Origin: Kiritimatiellales bacterium
GTDB lineage: Bacteria > Verrucomicrobiota > Kiritimatiellia > Kiritimatiellales > Pontiellaceae
NCBI GenBank assembly: GCA_021734595.1
Contig: JAIPIO010000030.1
Location: forward strand, 1 to 18,111
Length of the DNA: 18,111 nt
Direction: 5' to 3'
The notes under the pieces were generated by a model. It was not told the DNA's origin, did not search any database, and saw only the letters and a program-made list of their open reading frames with translations. Shown in pieces: positions 13,993-18,111 of this stretch (position 1 is its first letter; each line of letters begins with the position of its first letter). Position numbers and translations under genes: made by a program.

Positions 13993-14790
13993 TTACAATT
14001 CCACTGTCTCCGCCGCATGGGCGGGAATCCAGCAAGACTGCCCGTCGGCCAGGCGGATATACCACCACTGTCCGCGGCTTTCCAACAACCGGAACTCGGT
14101 GCCGGTATGGAGCGGTTCCAGAAAGGACGGCGCATATATTTCCCCGTCACCTTTGCGGGCCAGCACTTCTTTTGCGAGAATCACGCCGTCTTTCATTTGC
14201 CGGGCAGCCGCCAGTTCCACCACCAGCGATGTTGCAAGCACAACACTCAGCAGTGCGGCTGCCGCAAATGCAATGCGCGCTTCATTGCGGCGCGATTTTC
14301 CGACCCACACCCATGCCCCCCACATCAGAAGGTAGCTGGCGGCAAACAGCCACCAGCGCAGGGCGGTTGGGATATGGTAATGCCACCCCAGCAGCTTCTC
14401 CGTCATGGCGCTGCGTTCCTTGCTCGGGATGAGATCGATCCGCTGTTTGCGCGCATAATCCAGATTGTGCCGCAGATCCGCATTGCGCGGAGTATACTTT
14501 TCCGCCCGGCGGTAATTCAGAATGGCCCGCCCGATATTGCCGGCCAGGAAATGGGTGTTCGCGAGCGTGTAGTACAAATGGCCGTTATGGATGTTTTCCT
14601 CCTGCACCAGAAATTCATATTGCTTCGCCGCTTCCGCATACATCGTGGAATTTGTCGCCGCCCGGAACATCGAATGCGCCTTTTCCAGTGTTTTAATCTG
14701 GTATTCCGGAATGTCGGCGGCGAACGCAGGCAGCGCGGCCAGCAACAGTAGCTTGAAGCTTAAAACTTGAAACTTAACGCTCATTCTCAT
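13993..14790 (-). CDS. batE: BatE-like protein: TPR repeats, two membrane segments, SH3-like domain
   Basis: The 265-residue product starts with a signal peptide (LSFKLLLLAALPAFA), then TPR-like helices (HLYYTLANTHFLAGNIGRAILNYRRAEKYTP), then two membrane segments (LRWWLFAASYLLMWGAWVWV and IAFAAAALLSVVLATSLVV). It ends with a bacterial SH3-like domain (GTEFRLLESRGQWWYIRLADGQ). This order matches BatE of the Bat (Bacteroides aerotolerance) operon, thought to act in the cell envelope under stress. Its ATG overlaps the batD stop (ATGA), and AGAGGA precedes it. One single-mismatch palindrome (14080-14094) is in the SH3 part. Gene name is by domain order and context. Confidence 0.85.
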   Translation of the reverse strand: MRMSVKFQVLSFKLLLLAALPAFAADIPEYQIKTLEKAHSMFRAATNSTMYAEAAKQYEFLVQEENIHNGHLYYTLANTHFLAGNIGRAILNYRRAEKYTPRNADLRHNLDYARKQRIDLIPSKERSAMTEKLLGWHYHIPTALRWWLFAASYLLMWGAWVWVGKSRRNEARIAFAAAALLSVVLATSLVVELAAARQMKDGVILAKEVLARKGDGEIYAPSFLEPLHTGTEFRLLESRGQWWYIRLADGQSCWIPAHAAETVEL

Positions 14791-16628
14791 TTCAAATTCC
14801 TCTCGACGGCTTTCACAATACGGTTGGCAGCGTGGACGATCTGTTTCGCGTCGGCGTTCTCATCAAAGCCGGCGGTGAACCGATAGGCCTCGCAGATTTC
14901 AAAGACCGACTCCAACTTTTCCACGGTCTGGAAATCGGTTCCGGCGGCGGCGAGTTTTTTTTCCACCCCCCGGAAAGTAAGCGCACCGGGGCGCTTGTGC
15001 AGACGGTCGCCGAGATAGGCGCGCAACGTCTGGTCGAGACCCATGTAGATCTCGCTTTTCGTCCGCAGGTGTGCAATGGCAGCCGCGTTTTTTCGGTAGA
15101 TCCGGTAGGCGCGGGCCGCCTTGGCCGTGCGTCGGATGTTGTGTTTCTTTTTTCCGAAAAACGCCAGCAGTGCGATGGTCCCGAACAGAATCGGAGGAAC
15201 CAGCACGATGGTACACACCGCTATCGGATGGGCCCAGCCGAACAGGGCGTACTTCCGGGAGATCAGCATGTCCGGATTTTCATAATTGTGCCGGATACCG
15301 TCGGTCACGGTCTTGAGTCGGCTTCGGTATTGCTGTTCGCCGGTTCCGTACTCCGCAACCAGGACGGCCTCGCTGACGGTCAGCGGGATCGGCTCGCTGG
15401 TGGCGGTCATGAAGGCATTGGAAGCCGGATTGAAAAACACCAGTTCCAGCGGCGGAATATTTGAGACGGTGGTGGAGACCGGCCGGATCGACTGCGTGGA
15501 GATTTTGGCCTTGCCTGCCAGCTCGGGCAGGGAGCGTTCGTCCGGAATTTCAAACTTGTTGATGAGTTGCGGCTGGTAGCGCAGGGACGGGAAGTTGATC
15601 GTTTCCATAAACCGGTCCGACTCGATCCGAACGGTCAGCGTGACCGGTTCGCCGACGCGTACGCTCAGTGGTTCGGCTTGGACGTCGATGGTGAAGGAAC
15701 CGATCAATCCCTTGAACTGCGGCGGGCGACCCTCGGCCGGCAGCGGCTTGACCTCCAGCGTCAGCGGGTTGGACTCGGCGTAGACGCGGTTGTAGCCTCC
15801 GCCGGTCAGGTTCTGGTCGAAGAAGGTGTTGTCGAAGTAGGCCGGATACTGGAAGGCGGTGCGGCGACCGCGCTTGGCATCCGATTCCGACTCCCTGGTG
15901 GCCGCGCAGAGCAGGCGGCTTTGCGGAATTTCAATCGTTCCCGACCGTTTTGGAATAAGAATTTTATTGAAGCTCAGCGACTGGTACTGCACTTCATCGA
16001 CCATGAAACTTTTCTGTATGGCCAGCACGCGCGTGTTGTAAACCGGCAGTCCGGTTGTCCGGGTATCCTTTTCCTTCTCGGGCTCGTAGGGTTCCAGGGT
16101 CTGGAAACGCTTGTCATGCAGGACGGGGAAGTGGAAATCGACGGCCTTGATGGCGTTCAACGGGTACGAACTGTCCCAGGTTGTGGTGAGCAGAACCGGT
16201 TCGCCGACATAGCAGTTTGTGGCGGAGAGGGTGGATACAATCGACATGCGGTCGCTTTTCTGTGGCTTCTTCGCCAGCATGCCAACCGGCTCGGTGGACA
16301 GATCCGCTCCCCCGGCGGTGAACAGCAGCGGCGGAATCGTGAGGAGTCCCTCCTTCTTTGCGCGGAAGGAATATTGGAAGACATAGGTGTCGGCCTCGCT
16401 CGTTTTTGTTCCGGCGTTGAGGGGCTTCACATTGAACGCTTCCAGTGCATCCGTTTTCGGGGCTTCCGGGAAATCCGGCGCTTTGACGATCACGTTGACC
16501 GGGAAGACCTCGCCGAGAAAGACGTTGGTTTTGGCCACGTCGATATGCGCGTAGAAGTTGGTCGATACCTCGGCCGAGGCCGCCAGGCCAACCACCCCCG
16601 CAAGAAAGATGCTTTTCCACAGTTTCAT
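14787..16628 (-). CDS. batD: BatD-like protein (oxygen tolerance family)
   Basis: The 613-residue product starts with a signal peptide (KSIFLAGVVGLAASA) followed by tandem immunoglobulin-like beta segments rich in phrases such as VGEPVLLTTTW and VGEPVTLTVRI, the hallmark of BatD. A membrane segment near residue 480 (PIAVCTIVLVPPILFGTIALLAFF) precedes a cytoplasmic helical tail with EKKLAAAG. It probably forms part of a membrane complex with the von Willebrand proteins BatA/BatB, working with a MoxR ATPase not seen here. It begins 3 bases after the batB-C stop and overlaps batE by 4 bases, so the three genes form one operon. Two exact palindromes (14919, 16092) and one single-mismatch copy (14961) lie in the frame. 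Confidence 0.9.
   Translation of the reverse strand: MKLWKSIFLAGVVGLAASAEVSTNFYAHIDVAKTNVFLGEVFPVNVIVKAPDFPEAPKTDALEAFNVKPLNAGTKTSEADTYVFQYSFRAKKEGLLTIPPLLFTAGGADLSTEPVGMLAKKPQKSDRMSIVSTLSATNCYVGEPVLLTTTWDSSYPLNAIKAVDFHFPVLHDKRFQTLEPYEPEKEKDTRTTGLPVYNTRVLAIQKSFMVDEVQYQSLSFNKILIPKRSGTIEIPQSRLLCAATRESESDAKRGRRTAFQYPAYFDNTFFDQNLTGGGYNRVYAESNPLTLEVKPLPAEGRPPQFKGLIGSFTIDVQAEPLSVRVGEPVTLTVRIESDRFMETINFPSLRYQPQLINKFEIPDERSLPELAGKAKISTQSIRPVSTTVSNIPPLELVFFNPASNAFMTATSEPIPLTVSEAVLVAEYGTGEQQYRSRLKTVTDGIRHNYENPDMLISRKYALFGWAHPIAVCTIVLVPPILFGTIALLAFFGKKKHNIRRTAKAARAYRIYRKNAAAIAHLRTKSEIYMGLDQTLRAYLGDRLHKRPGALTFRGVEKKLAAAGTDFQTVEKLESVFEICEAYRFTAGFDENADAKQIVHAANRIVKAVERNLK
14919..14975. repeat. Palindrome and single-mismatch partner inside batD 3' region
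   Basis: The exact copy TTCCACGGTCTGGAA is at 14919-14933. TTCCACCCCCCGGAA, with one mismatch in the right arm, is at 14961-14975. They are 42 bases apart. Confidence 0.75.
16092..16106. repeat. Single palindrome inside batD 5' region
   Basis: The exact copy TTCCAGGGTCTGGAA has a G at the centre. On the coding strand it encodes part of the segment FQTLEPYEP. No partner site was found within 60 bases. Confidence 0.85.
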
Positions 16629-16631
16629 TTT

Positions 16632-18111
16632 CTACCAGTCCTTATCGACGCCCTTGTACTGGCCGCCCTTCTTTTGTTTCCGGCGCTCCTGATTTCGCGC
16701 TTCCTCGGCGAGAATGTCCATCTCCGTCTGGTTCGGCGGGGGGACTCCGCGGATCTCCTCGTATTCCGAAAAGTCGCCGAACGGGTCGGCCTCCTCGTAC
16801 ATGTCTGAATCTTCGTCCGATTCATCGTAATCCATATCGGAATCATCGCTCTCCGACGAGTCTTCATCCGACTCGCCCTCCTGTTGATTGGGATCGGCAG
16901 GCGCACTGCCCAGCGCGGCGATCAATTCCTCCAGTGCAATCTTCTGCTCCATCTGCACGGGGTCCAGCGCGGGGTATTGTTGTGCGCGCTCCATTGCGGC
17001 GGCGGCTTTCAGCGTATGTTCAAACGTTTTTTGCAACGGGCCGGGCTCTGCCGTGCCGTCCGGGAACGGGATCGCCTCGTGCAGCCCCGTCTCCTTCATC
17101 ACTTCGGTCAGCTCGCGCGTTTCCTTTTCCAGCGTCTGTTGTTGCTGGGCGGCGGCGCTTAGCGTGTCCGCGGTGGTGGCGGTGTTTAGCGCGGTCTGCC
17201 GCAGGATGAACTCCTCCAGCTTTTCGCGGATGTATTTAAACATCTCGTTTTCCTGCTGTTCCTTTTCCTCCTCCTGACGGATCTCCTCCGTCAGCTGCGC
17301 CGTAAGCATCCGCGTCACTTCCATGTTGTAGGCGGCGTCGGCAAACTCCATGTTGTAATCCAGTGCCGTGCGGTAGATATACGCGGCCTGCTGATAGAAT
17401 TCCAATGCGCTATGGGGATCCTGCAACCGCAAGGTCTCCGCGGTTTTGACCATGCTGTTCGCGAGGTTGTACCAGCACTGGCTTTTCATCTGTTCCGAAT
17501 CGCTGACCGAGGCGGCATACTCAAAGGATCCACGCGCCTCCTCAAATGCGCCGTTCCGGTAGAGTGCACTGCCTAGGTTGAAATAGATTTCCGCCGACTC
17601 CGGATCCAGCTCGCCCGCCGCTTGGAATTTTTCCGCCGCCACGTCGAACTTCTCCGCGGCATACGCCTTGTTGCCTTGCCTAAACAGGCCTGCGGCAGAC
17701 TCTTTTGCCCGAACAGAAAGCGATGAGAGCAGCAGCAGAACCAGCGCGGCCGTTTTTGCAGCGCGGCCGTTTTTCCAAGGTTTGGAATTTCTTTTCCAAG
17801 GATTGGAAAGAAGCAGTACCGTGACGGCCGCGAAGAGAAACAGGTGGAACTTGTCCTCGTAGCTTTCAACAACCTGCTTTTCGACCGTGGTGCGCTCGAC
17901 TCGCTGCATGACCTGCTGGTAGATCCCCTTGAGGTCGAACGGTCCGCTGGCCACTTCGAAATAGGTTCCGGAGGGAACGGCCGCGACCATCTGCCGCAGG
18001 GTTTCCGAGTGCAGGCGTGTCCAAACCTCCTTTTTATCGTGCTTCATGAAGGAGCGGACGCCGGAATCTTCGTCCTCTTCCACAATCCGGCTGCCGCGCG
18101 CGCGGTCGCCG
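16632..18111 (-). CDS. BatB-BatC fusion protein (N-terminal VWA domain outside window)
   Basis: The frame is open to the window end; the GTG at 18083 is internal. The first part is the end of a BatB-type von Willebrand factor A protein: EVWTRLHSETLRQMVAAV, then GIYQQVMQRVERTTVEKQ and a membrane segment (FHLFLFAAVTVLLL). A short basic linker encoded by two palindromes (SNPWKRNSKPWKNG) follows. Then come a second hydrophobic segment (TAALVLLLLSSLSV), TPR repeats (FRQGNKAYAAEKFDVAAEKF, IYFNLGSALYRNGAFEEA), a Gln/Glu coiled coil, a run of Asp, Ser and Glu (about 16800-16890), and the ending GVDKDW, all as in BatC. In most genomes BatB and BatC are separate genes. No ATG, GTG or TTG lies in frame near the BatC start, so they appear truly joined. 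batD follows after 3 bases. Confidence 0.87.
   Translation of the reverse strand, partial: GDRARGSRIVEEDEDSGVRSFMKHDKKEVWTRLHSETLRQMVAAVPSGTYFEVASGPFDLKGIYQQVMQRVERTTVEKQVVESYEDKFHLFLFAAVTVLLLSNPWKRNSKPWKNGRAAKTAALVLLLLSSLSVRAKESAAGLFRQGNKAYAAEKFDVAAEKFQAAGELDPESAEIYFNLGSALYRNGAFEEARGSFEYAASVSDSEQMKSQCWYNLANSMVKTAETLRLQDPHSALEFYQQAAYIYRTALDYNMEFADAAYNMEVTRMLTAQLTEEIRQEEEKEQQENEMFKYIREKLEEFILRQTALNTATTADTLSAAAQQQQTLEKETRELTEVMKETGLHEAIPFPDGTAEPGPLQKTFEHTLKAAAAMERAQQYPALDPVQMEQKIALEELIAALGSAPADPNQQEGESDEDSSESDDSDMDYDESDEDSDMYEEADPFGDFSEYEEIRGVPPPNQTEMDILAEEARNQERRKQKKGGQYKGVDKDW
17743..17774. repeat. 15-bp direct repeat next to the BatB-BatC junction
   Basis: AGCGCGGCCGTTTTT occurs at 17743-17757 and again at 17760-17774, with a 2-base gap. 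The second copy runs into the first palindrome. On the coding strand the unit gives the near-repeat KNGRAA / KTAA before the hydrophobic segment. Confidence 0.9.
17773..17808. repeat. Palindrome pair at the BatB-BatC junction
   Basis: Exact copies TTCCAAGGTTTGGAA (17773-17787) and TTCCAAGGATTGGAA (17794-17808) are 21 bases apart, the same spacing as the pair after gyrA. They encode SNPWKRNSKPWKN, which lies between the last BatB membrane segment and the first BatC hydrophobic segment. Confidence 0.9.

Noticed and set aside
15567..16808. Long ORF of 413 codons on + opposite batD and batC
   Set aside because: It is antisense to well-supported genes and follows their codon bias; the product is low-complexity Arg/Gly/Val-rich with no recognisable motif.
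1..18111. CRISPR array, tRNA or rRNA genes, phage or transposase genes
   Set aside because: The palindromes are not regularly spaced with unique spacers, no cloverleaf or rRNA signature was recognised, and no recombinase or phage structural motif was seen.

Overview
The window looks like chromosomal DNA of a free-living Gram-negative-type bacterium. My best guess is the Planctomycetes-Verrucomicrobia group, most probably a Kiritimatiellota-like lineage. This rests on protein style (a GyrA with a KPGNRR segment, a GH109-like Gfo/Idh/MocA oxidoreductase, a BatB/C/D/E aerotolerance operon next to scattered his genes) and is inference, not a database match. No tRNA, rRNA, CRISPR array, transposase or integrase was found.

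Layout. Positions 1-3429 hold the 3' end of gyrB, a 68-residue HicB-like small protein and a complete gyrA, all on + and closed by a hairpin terminator. From 3609 to 7187 comes an accessory segment: a GH109-like oxidoreductase gene, a serine beta-lactamase-fold gene, a 56-bp second copy of the oxidoreductase gene's 3' end, and a strong terminator. From 7204 to 8313 tpx and rnhA run on -. A divergent control region then leads to hisB and a TauE/SafE permease on +. From 9848 to 10819 a membrane-anchored coiled-coil protein lies on -, divergent from rtcB (10948-12138, +). A 78-residue Cys/His-rich protein converges on rtcB with overlapping stop codons. hisH and hisA follow on + and meet, head to head, a - strand operon: batB-batC fusion (cut by the window end), batD and batE.

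The most unusual signal is a palindrome, TTCCA-N5-TGGAA, found 13 times exactly; simple base composition predicts about 0.01-0.02 copies. The central base is G or C in all 13. Copies lie between genes and inside reading frames. When neighbouring copies are close, their spacings (21, 32, 42 or 52 bp) are near multiples of the DNA helical repeat. One pair sits exactly where BatB and BatC are fused. This resembles a highly iterated palindrome (as HIP1 in cyanobacteria), a palindromic mobile element that enters genes (as RPE in Rickettsia), or binding sites of an abundant DNA-binding protein. gyrB, gyrA, the oxidoreductase and the beta-lactamase coding regions contain no exact copy.

Functionally the genes cover DNA topology (gyrase), histidine synthesis (hisB, hisH, hisA, dispersed rather than in one operon), peroxide defence (tpx), RNA repair (rtcB), R-loop and primer removal (rnhA), anion export (TauE) and a cell-envelope stress operon (Bat).
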